Shown: one piece after another, positions 52,178-59,135 of the stretch
How the letters are laid out: every line of letters begins with the position of its first letter
Numbering within the stretch: the stretch's first letter is position 1
Assembly: GCF_016765655.2 (NCBI RefSeq)
Contig: NZ_CP086106.1
Coordinates: 855,501-919,500 of the forward strand
Reading direction: 5' to 3'
DNA: 64,000 nt
From: Skermanella mucosa
GTDB taxonomy: Bacteria > Pseudomonadota > Alphaproteobacteria > Azospirillales > Azospirillaceae
The notes under the pieces: generated by a model
Database searches by the model: none
Told to the model about the DNA's origin: nothing
What the model saw: the letters and a program-made list of their open reading frames with translations, nothing else
Program-made: the position numbers and the translations under genes

Positions 52178-52846
52178 TCAGCGGGTTCCGATGGCCCGCT
52201 TGTTGAGCTTGCGGGCGAGCCGGTCGCCCAGGCTCTGGACGATCTGGACCAGCACGATCAGCACCAGGACGACGGCGGCCATCACCTCCGGCAGGAAGCG
52301 CTGGTAGCCGTACCGGATGCCCAGGTCGCCCAGGCCCCCGCCGCCGACCGCGCCGACCATGGCCGAGTAGCCGATCAGGCTGACCACCGCGAGCGTCAGG
52401 CCCAGCACGATGCCGGGCAGCGCCTCGGGCAGCAGGAACTTGGCGATGATCTGGAGCGGCGTGGCGCCCATGGCCTCGGCCGCCTCGATCAGGCCGCGGT
52501 CCACTTCCCGGATGGCGCCCTCGATCAGGCGCGCGATGAACGGGATCGCCGCCACGGTCAGCGGCACGATCGCCGCCGAGGTCCCGATCGAGGTGCCGGC
52601 GACCAGCCGGGTGAAGGGGATGATCGCGACGACCAGGATGATGAACGGGGTGGAGCGGGTGGCGTTGACCACCACGCCGGCGATCCGGTTGAACGCCACG
52701 TTCTGGAGCAGTTCGCCCCGCCCGGTGGTCGCCAGCAGCACGCCCAGCGGCAGCCCCAGCAGGGTGCCCAGCAGCGCTGCCAGGCCCACCATGTAGAGCG
52801 TTTCGACGGTGGCGTTAACCAGCAGCGCGTAGACTTGCGGGGACAT
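52178..52846 (-). CDS. metI: Methionine ABC transporter permease
   Basis: Inner membrane component, 222 residues with five predicted membrane helices. The ABC-coupling (EAA) loop reads EAAEAMGATPLQIIAKFLLP. N-terminal MSPQVYALLVNATVETLYMV is typical of MetI. Its start lies inside the end of metN (32-base overlap), so the two are translated together. Confidence 0.96.
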   Translation of the reverse strand: MSPQVYALLVNATVETLYMVGLAALLGTLLGLPLGVLLATTGRGELLQNVAFNRIAGVVVNATRSTPFIILVVAIIPFTRLVAGTSIGTSAAIVPLTVAAIPFIARLIEGAIREVDRGLIEAAEAMGATPLQIIAKFLLPEALPGIVLGLTLAVVSLIGYSAMVGAVGGGGLGDLGIRYGYQRFLPEVMAAVVLVLIVLVQIVQSLGDRLARKLNKRAIGTR

Positions 52847-53876
52847 GTCCGAGGACCTCTACCGACAGGTTGTTGACTTGGATGAACGAGATGGCGGACT
52901 GCACCGCCTCGGCGCCGCCGACCGCCTCGACCACCAGGATGCCGAACGGGGCGCCCTGGATATGGTCGATCCGCCCGTGCAGGATGTTCACGTCGAGCCC
53001 GAAGCGCCGGGTCATCTGGCTGATGATCGGCGTGTTGGCCATGGCGCCCTTGAAGGTGATGCGCAGCACCGGGTTGCCGCCGGGCAGCGGCTCCGCCACC
53101 AGCCGGGCGGCCAGGGTCTCCGGCAGCTCGGCCCCGGCCACGGCCGAGACGAAGCTGCGGGTCGTCGGGTGCCGGGGCGCCGTGAACACGTCGAACACGT
53201 CGCCGCGCTCTATGATGCGGCCGGCCTCCATGACGGCGACGCGGTGGCAGATCTCCTTGATCACCGCCATCTCGTGGGTGATCAGGACGATGGTCAGGCC
53301 GAGCTTCTCGTTGATGTCGGCCAGCAGGCGCAGGATCGACGTGGTGGTCTCCGGGTCCAGCGCCGAGGTCGCCTCGTCGCACAGCAGCACCTTGGGCTCG
53401 CTGGACAGGGCGCGGGCGATGCCGACCCGCTGCTTCTGGCCGCCGCTCAGCTCGGCGGGATAGCGGTCCCGCTTGTCGCCGAGGCCGACCAGGTCGAGCA
53501 GCGGCTCCACCTTCGCCTTGATCTCCGCCTTGCGCAGCCCGGCCAGTTCCAGCGGCAGCGCCACATTGTCGTACACGGTGCGCGACGACAGCAGGTTGAA
53601 ATGCTGGAAGATCATGCCGATGCCGCGCCGGGCGGCGCGCAGGCCGGAGCCGTCCAGCGCCGCCATGTCGACACCATCGACCGTGACGCGCCCGGCGGTC
53701 GGCCGCTCCAGCATGTTGACCACGCGGATCAGCGTGCTCTTGCCCGCCCCGCTGCGGCCGATGATCCCGAAGATCTCGCCGCGGCCGACGGAAAGGTCGA
53801 TCCCGTCGAGCGCCCGAACCTCGGGACCGCCGCCCCGCCCGGGAAACACCTTCTCGACACCGTGAAACTCGATCAT
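52815..53876 (-). CDS. metN: Methionine ABC transporter ATP-binding protein
   Basis: A 353-residue ATPase from the ATG at 53876 (MIEFHGVEKVFPG); another ATG two codons upstream is possible. Walker A is GRSGAGKSTLIRVVNML, the signature LSGGQKQRVGIARAL, Walker B KVLLCDEATSALDP. A C-terminal NIL domain (about 270-345), which senses methionine and inhibits transport, is present. A SAM-II riboswitch and terminator precede it, so expression should fall when SAM is high. Confidence 0.97.
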   Translation of the reverse strand: MIEFHGVEKVFPGRGGGPEVRALDGIDLSVGRGEIFGIIGRSGAGKSTLIRVVNMLERPTAGRVTVDGVDMAALDGSGLRAARRGIGMIFQHFNLLSSRTVYDNVALPLELAGLRKAEIKAKVEPLLDLVGLGDKRDRYPAELSGGQKQRVGIARALSSEPKVLLCDEATSALDPETTTSILRLLADINEKLGLTIVLITHEMAVIKEICHRVAVMEAGRIIERGDVFDVFTAPRHPTTRSFVSAVAGAELPETLAARLVAEPLPGGNPVLRITFKGAMANTPIISQMTRRFGLDVNILHGRIDHIQGAPFGILVVEAVGGAEAVQSAISFIQVNNLSVEVLGHVPASLRAAG

Positions 53877-53889
53877 CCCCATACCCCGC

Positions 53890-53930
53890 AAAAACAAAAA
53901 TCCGCCCATAGCAGCTACGCTGGGCGGATC
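53890..53930 (-). terminator. Intrinsic terminator in the metN leader
   Basis: On the minus strand the stem ATCCGCCCA (from 53929) pairs exactly with TGGGCGGAT (53900-53908), and TTTTGTTTTT follows. It lies directly after the SAM-II aptamer and 14 bases before the metN start. The loop contains UAGCUGC, complementary to GCAGCUA at the 3' end of the aptamer. Confidence 0.9.
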
Positions 53931-53932
53931 CC

Positions 53933-53988
53933 CACGCTCTTTAGCTGCATTTATAAAGCGCCCGCAATCTGGTGCTCAAATCGGCGCT
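53933..53988 (-). promoter_or_regulatory. SAM-II riboswitch upstream of metNIQ
   Basis: Read on the minus strand, AGCGCC (from 53988) and GGCGCU form stem P1. Between and after them are the conserved SAM-II segments GAUUUGA, AUUGC and UAUAAAUGCAGCUAAAGAG, in the right order and spacing (53933-53988). SAM-II aptamers regulate methionine genes in alphaproteobacteria. The next genes are metN-metI-metQ. Confidence 0.93.
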
Positions 53989-54197
53989 GTGAATTGCTAT
54001 ATAATCACATGCTGCGCTGCGTCAAATGGATTTTCCGACGCATCTCCCATGTGGTTTGTGCAGGCGACGGCTCCGGACTCCCTCCGGAATTCCACTGGAA
54101 TCTCCCCGGGACAAGGGCTTCCCGCACCCGGAGAGGGTGCCAAGCAGCCGCTTGCGGAAGCACGCTTTTGTGGCTATGGTCCGCCCCACCTCAAGGC

Positions 54198-54272
54198 TGG
54201 GGCGTCGCCAAGCGGTAAGGCAGCGGTTTTTGGTACCGCCATACGCAGGTTCGAATCCTGCCGCCCCAACCA
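54198..54272 (+). tRNA. tRNA-Gln (anticodon TTG)
   Basis: Acceptor TGGGGCG pairs with CGCCCCA, followed by A and an encoded CCA. The anticodon stem GCGGT/ACCGC holds the loop TTTTGGT with anticodon TTG. The T arm is GCAGG-TTCGAAT-CCTGC. CCA is at 54270-54272. Confidence 0.97.
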
Positions 54273-54661
54273 GCCAACCCCTTCCAGGGATCAGGCTTTC
54301 AGGGGGCTCTCTCCTCCGGAACGTGTCGCAGGGCGTTCAAACGAAGAGCCGCCGATTTCCGCCATCTTCCAGTCTTCGAAAGTATCCCGGGCAACACAGG
54401 GTAAGGTTGGTGTCCTTTCTTGTTTGTGCTCGGAGAAGCAGCGCCGACGCTGCGGTGCTGCCTAAGAGATCCATCGGGTACTGGGTTTGCCACAATGGAT
54501 ACAAAGCCACACTTATTCACATTGGATTGACGCTTCCGACGTAAATTCGGTTATGCTGAGGACGTTGGATGGCGTCTGAGAGTTTCGATTAGCATCGAAC
54601 GATGCAAATCAACGTCAGGTAATGTCGCGCGACGCCGGAAGAGCCTACCAGGGAGAGCACC
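54273..54661. other. Region after tRNA-Gln
   Basis: About 390 bases without a supportable gene. Codon use and composition shift away from the very high GC of the core genes. tRNA genes are common island entry points, but no direct repeat of the tRNA 3' end was found downstream in the window. Confidence 0.5.
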
Positions 54662-54898
54662 GTGGCACACGCCAACAAAGCAGCGAAGACCAAGCCGATC
54701 TCGTATCGCGCCCAAGCCGCTGCACAGGCTGGCCGGGGCCTGTGGTCGGGTTTCCTGATGGGGCTCGGCGCCATTCCCACCCTGTACAGCGTCGATTTCA
54801 GCCCACCGCGTTACAGAAGTGCTGGTGTCGCTGGGGATTGGCAGGCTGTAGGCACCGACATCCGCAATGCGATGCGCGGCCATGAGGAACGTTCCTGA
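54662..54898 (+). CDS. Unknown 78-residue protein upstream of the DUF2335 gene
   Basis: A small basic protein starting MAHANKAAKTKPISYRAQAA, with one weak hydrophobic segment (LWSGFLMGLGAIPTLYSVDF). GGGAG stands before the ATG. It ends two bases before the TTG start of the DUF2335 gene, so both are probably one unit. Not recognised. Confidence 0.6.
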   Translation: MAHANKAAKTKPISYRAQAAAQAGRGLWSGFLMGLGAIPTLYSVDFSPPRYRSAGVAGDWQAVGTDIRNAMRGHEERS

Positions 54899-54900
54899 AA

Positions 54901-55494
54901 TTGACCGGCGACAGTCAGTTTGCAGTGGTTGACGGGAAGAAACCGTCTCTCACCCGTCCTCAGGAAGCTGAGGCCGGGCTTTCCATCCCGGGTCCAATCG
55001 AGCGGCAGCTTGAGCAGGCTTTGGAGCCGCTGGTCGAGCCGGAACAGCGTGGTCAGTTGCTCACAGCCGTGATGCGCGTTGTGACCGAGTCGTACTCCGG
55101 CCCCCTGCCTCATCCCGCGCATTTCGAGGCCTACGAGGATGCTCAGCCGGGTTCGGCCGATCGCATCCTCATGATGGCCGAGAAGCAGCAAAGCCATCGG
55201 ATATGGTGGGAGAGGTTCGCCTTGATCGCGCAGTTCTCCCTTGCTGGCTTTGGTTTACTATGCGCCCTGCTTGTCAGCCTGTCGCTGATCTATGGCGCCA
55301 TCAAGCTTGGCATGGCCGGCCACGATTGGTTGGGAGGAGTTCTGGTGGCAACAAGTGCCATTGGGATGGTTACCTCCTTCATCAAGGGCAGAAGCCTGTT
55401 CAATCATATCGCTCAGCCTGGAACTGAACCGGCTGCCGATCCGACACCGCCCAAAAAGCAGAACCCGAAACCAGAGCGACGTCGCCGACGCTGA
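54901..55494 (+). CDS. DUF2335 membrane protein
   Basis: A 197-residue protein from a TTG start with GAGGAA upstream. It has the DUF2335 layout: a soluble N-terminal part with LPHPAHFEAYEDAQPGSADR and ILMMAEKQQSHRIWWE, then two membrane helices (about 105-130 and 140-155), and a Lys/Arg-rich tail. The family is frequent near phages and islands, with no proven function. Confidence 0.85.
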   Translation: MTGDSQFAVVDGKKPSLTRPQEAEAGLSIPGPIERQLEQALEPLVEPEQRGQLLTAVMRVVTESYSGPLPHPAHFEAYEDAQPGSADRILMMAEKQQSHRIWWERFALIAQFSLAGFGLLCALLVSLSLIYGAIKLGMAGHDWLGGVLVATSAIGMVTSFIKGRSLFNHIAQPGTEPAADPTPPKKQNPKPERRRRR

Positions 55495-55545
55495 GCGGTG
55501 CGGGGCGCCCTTGGCGTTTCATCTCCCAGTTCGCGCCCAGACGTG

Positions 55546-55637
55546 GAACGATGCCCGATCCAGGTTGCCCCGGCCCGGACAGGGGGGGGGCCGACGAGTG
55601 GAACGACAGGCTGTATGAATCGTATCAACCTGGTCGG
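55546..55637. repeat. Second, diverged copy of the MITE-like element
   Basis: Left end GGAACGATGCCCGATCCAGG and right end ATCAACCTGGTCGGAAACCG repeat the ends of the element at 39901-40004. It contains a run of nine G. It lies next to the relE remnant. Confidence 0.5.
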
Positions 55638-55737
55638 AAACCGGTTGCCCAAACTCATGCCGGGAATCACTTTCCGCGACAGCATTGACGTGTCCGACAC
55701 TGCCTTATCGGACCGTCACCAAAGTTTTGGCATAGCT

Positions 55738-55794
55738 CACGTGTCTGTCCTGCTGGTCCACCGCGTTCGACACCGGAGAGAAGCCTATGACTGA
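55738..55794 (+). pseudogene. C-terminal remnant of a RelE-type toxin
   Basis: The frame ending at TGA 55792-55794 reads HVSVLLVHRVRHRREAYD, which resembles the last strand and tail of RelE/ParE toxins (…RVGHRREVY). Its stop overlaps the ATG of the XRE gene (ATGACTGA), the normal toxin-antitoxin join. No toxin-like sequence is visible further upstream, so about 70 residues are missing. Confidence 0.5.
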
Positions 55795-56113
55795 GACGCT
55801 CACCATTTCCCGCGCCGAGTACGACGCGCTCACCGATCGGGTCGAGGACCTGGAAGACATCCTGGCCGCGATGAACGCGCGCGGTGGTCAGCCGATGCCG
55901 CTGGAGTGGGCCGGGCGAATCATCAATGGGGAGAGCGCCGTCCGGGTCTGGCGCGAGTTCCGGGGGCTGTCGCTGCGGGTGCTCGCCGCCAAGTCTGGCG
56001 TGAACACGGCCTATCTGTCCGAGATCGAGGCGAGCAAGAAGCCCGGGTCGGTGGAGGCCTACAAGGCGCTCGCAGAGGCCTTGGACACATCCGTTGATTG
56101 GCTGATCCTATGA
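55787..56113 (+). CDS. XRE-family HTH protein, probable antitoxin
   Basis: A 108-residue protein. The first 40 residues are helical (LTISRAEYDALTDRVEDLED). The HTH_3 domain spans about 50-105: VWREFRGLSLRVLAAKSGVN, TAYLSEIEASKKPGSVEAYK, ALAEALDTSVDWLIL. It starts within the stop of a relE-like remnant, so it was probably the antitoxin and autorepressor of that pair. It remains intact. Confidence 0.85.
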   Translation: MTETLTISRAEYDALTDRVEDLEDILAAMNARGGQPMPLEWAGRIINGESAVRVWREFRGLSLRVLAAKSGVNTAYLSEIEASKKPGSVEAYKALAEALDTSVDWLIL

Positions 56114-56159
56114 CGGCGGGGCGGGGTCCGCGGTGGCCCGCCTGATAGGGCGGGGTACA

Positions 56160-56285
56160 GTGGTGGCGCTGGTCGGCTACGTGCGCGTCTTGGCTGAAGC
56201 CTGAGCTACCCTCAGGCAATACGACGAGTTGAGGGATGCCACCGGCGCCGTGGTCTTCAAGGAGAAGTACAGACACGTCAAACCA
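56160..56285 (+). pseudogene. Serine resolvase N-terminal remnant
   Basis: One frame reads VVALVGYVRVLAEA, then a TGA (56202-56204), then ATLRQYDELRDATGAVVFKE. Intact serine recombinases start with the pattern A-L/I-x-GYxRVST…Q…Q(L)DxL…G…I/VFxEK. The match covers the first 40 residues; the catalytic serine position is replaced (RVLAEA for RVSTxx) and the frame is stopped. This is a decayed mobile-element gene. Confidence 0.6.
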
Positions 56286-56462
56286 CTCTCGGTCCTGGGA
56301 AGCGATCCGATCCGGCTCCACGCCAGGATTGAGGATTGCAATCCTGAAAGCGACAGGATAAAAAACCTTGAAAGCTCCGCTATCCTTCTCTTCATCCAAC
56401 GGCGCACGCTGATGTCTCGCGTGCTGGCGGAGCGCTGCACAACATGAGGTCTCCAGATAGGA

Positions 56463-56498
56463 ATGACCACGTTTGTTGACATCCCGGAGGGGGTGTAG
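56463..56498 (+). CDS. Micro-ORF 1 of the 101-bp repeats (MTTFVDIPEGV)
   Basis: Eleven codons then TAG. It opens repeat unit 1. Its ribosome site is weak (GATAGGA), unlike those of the next units. Coding is suggested only by comparison with unit 2. Confidence 0.35.
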   Translation: MTTFVDIPEGV

Positions 56499-56563
56499 CC
56501 ATCACCGATACGGTCGCCCGTGCCGTTTCCGGCAACGCCGGACATTCACGCCAAGGAGTACGC

Positions 56564-56599
56564 ATGACGACGTTTGTTGACATCCCCGAGGGGGCGTAG
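56564..56599 (+). CDS. Micro-ORF 2 of the 101-bp repeats (MTTFVDIPEGA)
   Basis: Eleven codons then TAG, with AGGAG five bases before the ATG. It differs from micro-ORF 1 at three codons, two of them silent (ACC/ACG, CCG/CCC) and one V to A. Confidence 0.4.
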   Translation: MTTFVDIPEGA

Positions 56600-56664
56600 C
56601 CACCGCTGGCACCCGTGGCCCGGGAATCTATGGCGCTTCCCGACAGTCACACCGAGGAGTACGC

Positions 56665-56769
56665 ATGATGACGTTCGCTGACATCCCCGGGGGGGGGGAG
56701 ACCACCGCCGGCACCCCACCCCGGAACGCGCCGGCAACTCCTGACAGTCACACCAAGGCGAACGGATGA
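56665..56769 (+). CDS. Micro-ORF 3 of the 101-bp repeats (34 codons)
   Basis: Starts MMTFADIPGGGETTAG and reads through where units 1 and 2 stop, ending TKANG. AGGAG stands five bases before the first ATG. Its TGA overlaps the ATG that opens unit 4 (ATGA at 56766-56769). Confidence 0.35.
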   Translation: MMTFADIPGGGETTAGTPPRNAPATPDSHTKANG

Positions 56770-56828
56770 TCACGTTTGTTGACATGCTCCCGGGGGGTGA
56801 GCGGCATGGCGGGCACCCCGCCGCCCGG

Positions 56829-58091
56829 CTACTCGCTGCCCGCCGACAGACCGGCGTTCTGAAGATAGGGGGAAAGACGTGCCGCCGCCGTCACGGTGAT
56901 GGGCATGGTGGCGCTGTCCACCCCCGGACCCGACAGCCTCGCGAAGGCGCCCAGGATATCCTGCAACTCCAGCCCGGGGATCGGGAGCAGGTCGTCGGTG
57001 CGGACGCCGTCGATCCCGTCGAGCGCGGTGCCGTCCACTGGGGTCGGCGATGCCACGCAGGCGACCACCTCCGGTCGTCCCGGCGTGTCCAGGCGGATGT
57101 GGAAGGGCCGTTCCGGTCCGGGCGGCACCTCCACGACCCTGCCGGCCGGAACCAGGGCGTCGGTCTGGAACCGGTTGGGGAAGAGCCGCGCCACTTGGCC
57201 GAGCCCGTCCGTGTAGTAGCAATAGACGAAGCTGTCCGATGCGGTCTCGACCCGCACCACGATGGTCTCCCCGGCGGGCAGCACCGGGGCCGCGCCGTGG
57301 TCGCTGGAAACCAGCAGGCCGACAGCCGCCTTCGCCGGTTCCGGCGCTTCCGCTGCTTGGACCGCTTCCGTCGCTTGTACCGCTTCCGGACGGACCGGGG
57401 AGGGCTCCGGCCCGGTGGCGACAAGCCAGCACGCCGCAGCGGCAGCCGCGACGCAGGCCAGGGCGGGGATGCGAAGGCGGTGCGGACGGGAAGGGGCCGG
57501 GGGCGGCCTTTCGCCGGGGGATGCCTGCGGAAGGCCCGCCTCCCGCGGCGGGGCGAGATGCCACCGGGACACCGGGCGGTCCGGATCCAGGTCCAACCCT
57601 GCGGTCCCGGCCAGCAGCACCTGGAGCAGGCGGCCCTCTCCCAAATCCGCCTGGGACAGCGCCACCAGCCTGCCCAGCAGGTCCGCGTCCAGGGCATGGG
57701 CCTGCAGGACGACGAGAAGCCCGGCATCCTCCCTTCGGAGCAGGCGGGAAGCCAGCGCCGCGGGGCCGCCGGCGGTCTGCCCTCCGGCCGGGACGGTCCG
57801 CGAGGGAGCCGCCTGGTCGAGCAGATCTTCCAGCGTCGTGCCGGGCTGGGCGACGGCGGTCATGACCACGGCACCCGCCGCCTCCAGGCGCGATCCGACG
57901 GCCTGGGCCAGAAGGGCGGCGTCGTCCTCCCGGTCGGCGGTCACGGCCAGGGCCCTGCGCCCAGCCATGGCGGAGAGGATCACGGCGTTCAGGATCTCCC
58001 CGGCATCCGCTGGGGCGCCGTCCTGGCCGCCGCCCGGGTGCCGCGTCCCGACCAAGGGCACCCCAACCGATGTAGTCCGCGACGTCGCCAT
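56829..58091 (-). CDS. DUF4384 protein with degenerate ExeA-like ATPase part
   Basis: A 420-residue protein. Residues about 25-175 look like an ExeA/GspA-type AAA domain that has lost its key residues: there is no P-loop where AVTADREDDAALL stands, and the Walker B position reads LLVVLQAHALDADL instead of a DEAQ-type motif; LLQVLLAGTAGLDLDPD still matches the family. A membrane helix (about 208-226; LACVAAAAAACWLVAT) follows, then a Pro/Ala/Glu linker and a DUF4384 domain (about 265-350; SDSFVYCYYTDGLGQVARLF, PNRFQTDALVPAGRVVEVP). Probably a membrane-bound envelope protein with no ATPase activity. Confidence 0.8.
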   Translation of the reverse strand: MATSRTTSVGVPLVGTRHPGGGQDGAPADAGEILNAVILSAMAGRRALAVTADREDDAALLAQAVGSRLEAAGAVVMTAVAQPGTTLEDLLDQAAPSRTVPAGGQTAGGPAALASRLLRREDAGLLVVLQAHALDADLLGRLVALSQADLGEGRLLQVLLAGTAGLDLDPDRPVSRWHLAPPREAGLPQASPGERPPPAPSRPHRLRIPALACVAAAAAACWLVATGPEPSPVRPEAVQATEAVQAAEAPEPAKAAVGLLVSSDHGAAPVLPAGETIVVRVETASDSFVYCYYTDGLGQVARLFPNRFQTDALVPAGRVVEVPPGPERPFHIRLDTPGRPEVVACVASPTPVDGTALDGIDGVRTDDLLPIPGLELQDILGAFARLSGPGVDSATMPITVTAAARLSPYLQNAGLSAGSE

Positions 58092-58385
58092 CCCGATGCC
58101 TCGCGTTCCGGAGTTCCGCGTTCTGCGCAGCCGGGGCCGAGGACCCGGACGCCTTGTTCCGGATTGGTTAAGGCCGATCCCGCCCGCCCGCTATGAACCG
58201 GTTCACATCCCGGCCCAGTCCCGGCCCAAGCCCCGGCCCAGCCCCCGGGGTGGCGTCGGTGACGAATCAACGTTATCATCACCCATAACGGCCGGCAGCC
58301 GGGCCGGTGGCCGGTGGTCACCCGGCCCGCCGCCCAGGCCCTTTCGGCCAGACCATTTCGGAGCGTTCGGGAGAACCCAGCGACC
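58092..58385. other. Divergent regulatory region
   Basis: About 290 bases between the DUF4384 gene and tetR. It has a perfect 12-bp palindrome TGAACCGGTTCA (58195-58206), several CCGGCCCA repeats (58213-58250) and the operator-like element at 58271-58290. Confidence 0.6.
58271..58290. promoter_or_regulatory. Possible TetR operator upstream of tetR
   Basis: CGTTAT and ATAACG are inverted around eight bases (CATCACCC). The core TCATCACCCA recurs, inverted, at 59053-59062 upstream of the RND genes, so both may bind the TetR protein. Confidence 0.45.
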
Positions 58386-59021
58386 ATGACCGGCATGATC
58401 GATGACAAGAGCCCGCAGCCGCCGCCGTCCGGCCGGCGCGGACCGGCGGAGCACGAGCGGCGCGGGCAGATCCTTGCCGCGGCGGACGAGCATTTCCGCC
58501 ACTACGGCTACAAGAAGACCACGGTCGCCGACCTGGCGAAGGCGATCGGGCTGTCGACCGCCTACGTCTACAAGTTCTTCGAATCGAAGCAGGCGATCGG
58601 CGAGGCGGTCTGCGGCCGGTGCCTCGGCTCCATCGAGGCCGAGCTGCGCGCCATCGCGGGGGAACCGAAACCGGCGGCCGACCGGCTACGGCGGATCTAC
58701 AAGACGCTGGGCAAGCGCAGCGCCGAGCTGTTCTTCAACGACCGGAAGCTCCACGACATCGTCCAGGCCGCGGTGGAAGAGAACTGGCAGGCGCCCATGA
58801 CCCACAAGGCCGCCCTGCAGGACATCGTCCGGCAGGTGGTCGGGGACGGCAGGGACGCCGGGGAGTTCGAGCGCAAGACACCGCTGGACGAGACCTGCCG
58901 GGCCATCATCCAGACGATGCTGCCGTTCTGGCATCCCCTCATCCTGGAGCGGACCCTGGACGACCTGGACGACAATACGACCGCCGTGGCGACCCTGGTC
59001 CTGCGGGGGCTGAGCGCATGA
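58386..59021 (+). CDS. TetR-family regulator of the adjacent RND pump
   Basis: A 211-residue repressor. The HTH lies at about 30-75 (RRGQILAAADEHFRHYGYKK, TTVADLAKAIGLSTAYVYKF). The C-terminal ligand domain (80-205) contains the RLRRIYKTLGKRSAELFFND and AIIQTMLPFWHPLILERTLD segments. It is read in the same direction as the RND adaptor and transporter, 114 bases before them, which is typical of a local repressor controlling efflux. Confidence 0.93.
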   Translation: MTGMIDDKSPQPPPSGRRGPAEHERRGQILAAADEHFRHYGYKKTTVADLAKAIGLSTAYVYKFFESKQAIGEAVCGRCLGSIEAELRAIAGEPKPAADRLRRIYKTLGKRSAELFFNDRKLHDIVQAAVEENWQAPMTHKAALQDIVRQVVGDGRDAGEFERKTPLDETCRAIIQTMLPFWHPLILERTLDDLDDNTTAVATLVLRGLSA

Positions 59022-59052
59022 CCGGCGGGGCGGCGGCGCACCCCCTATCCTT

Positions 59053-59106
59053 TGGGTGATGAGTAACAAGTGACGGATTGACAAATTCATCACTCGTGAA
59101 TTAGCG
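59053..59106 (+). promoter_or_regulatory. Promoter and operator region of the RND genes
   Basis: TGGGTGATGA (59053-59062) is the inverse of the core shared with 58271-58290. TTGACA at 59078-59083 is a perfect -35 box; 17 bases on is TTAGCG, a weak -10. The spacer between them is a palindrome, ATTCA-tcactcg-TGAAT (59085-59101), that also contains TCATCAC. Repressor binding here would block RNA polymerase. Confidence 0.55.
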
Positions 59107-59135
59107 TGGTCTTCGATGTCCCACGGAGGCCAGCC

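Larger units (their letters stand above)
56469..56830 (+). repeat. 101-bp tandem repeat array (four units)
   Basis: ACGTTTGTTGACATCCC or a close variant starts at 56469, 56570, 56671 and 56772, an exact 101-base period. The fourth unit is incomplete and runs into the end of the DUF4384 gene. Each unit ends with a ribosome-site-plus-ATG block (AGGAGTACGCATGA in units 1 and 2, AGGCGAACGGATGA in unit 3) that reopens a short ORF in the next. The middle of the units is more diverged than this block. Confidence 0.88.

Noticed and set aside
54198-54272. Integration site (att) with flanking direct repeat
   Set aside because: I could not find a second copy of the tRNA 3' end downstream in the window.
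56463-56830. CRISPR array
   Set aside because: The 101-base period has repeats and spacers of the wrong size, the between-repeat parts are related to each other, and no cas genes are present.
56766-58196. 476-codon frame starting in repeat unit 4
   Set aside because: Beyond the first dozen codons it is antisense to the DUF4384 gene; only the shared start with the other micro-ORFs is of interest.
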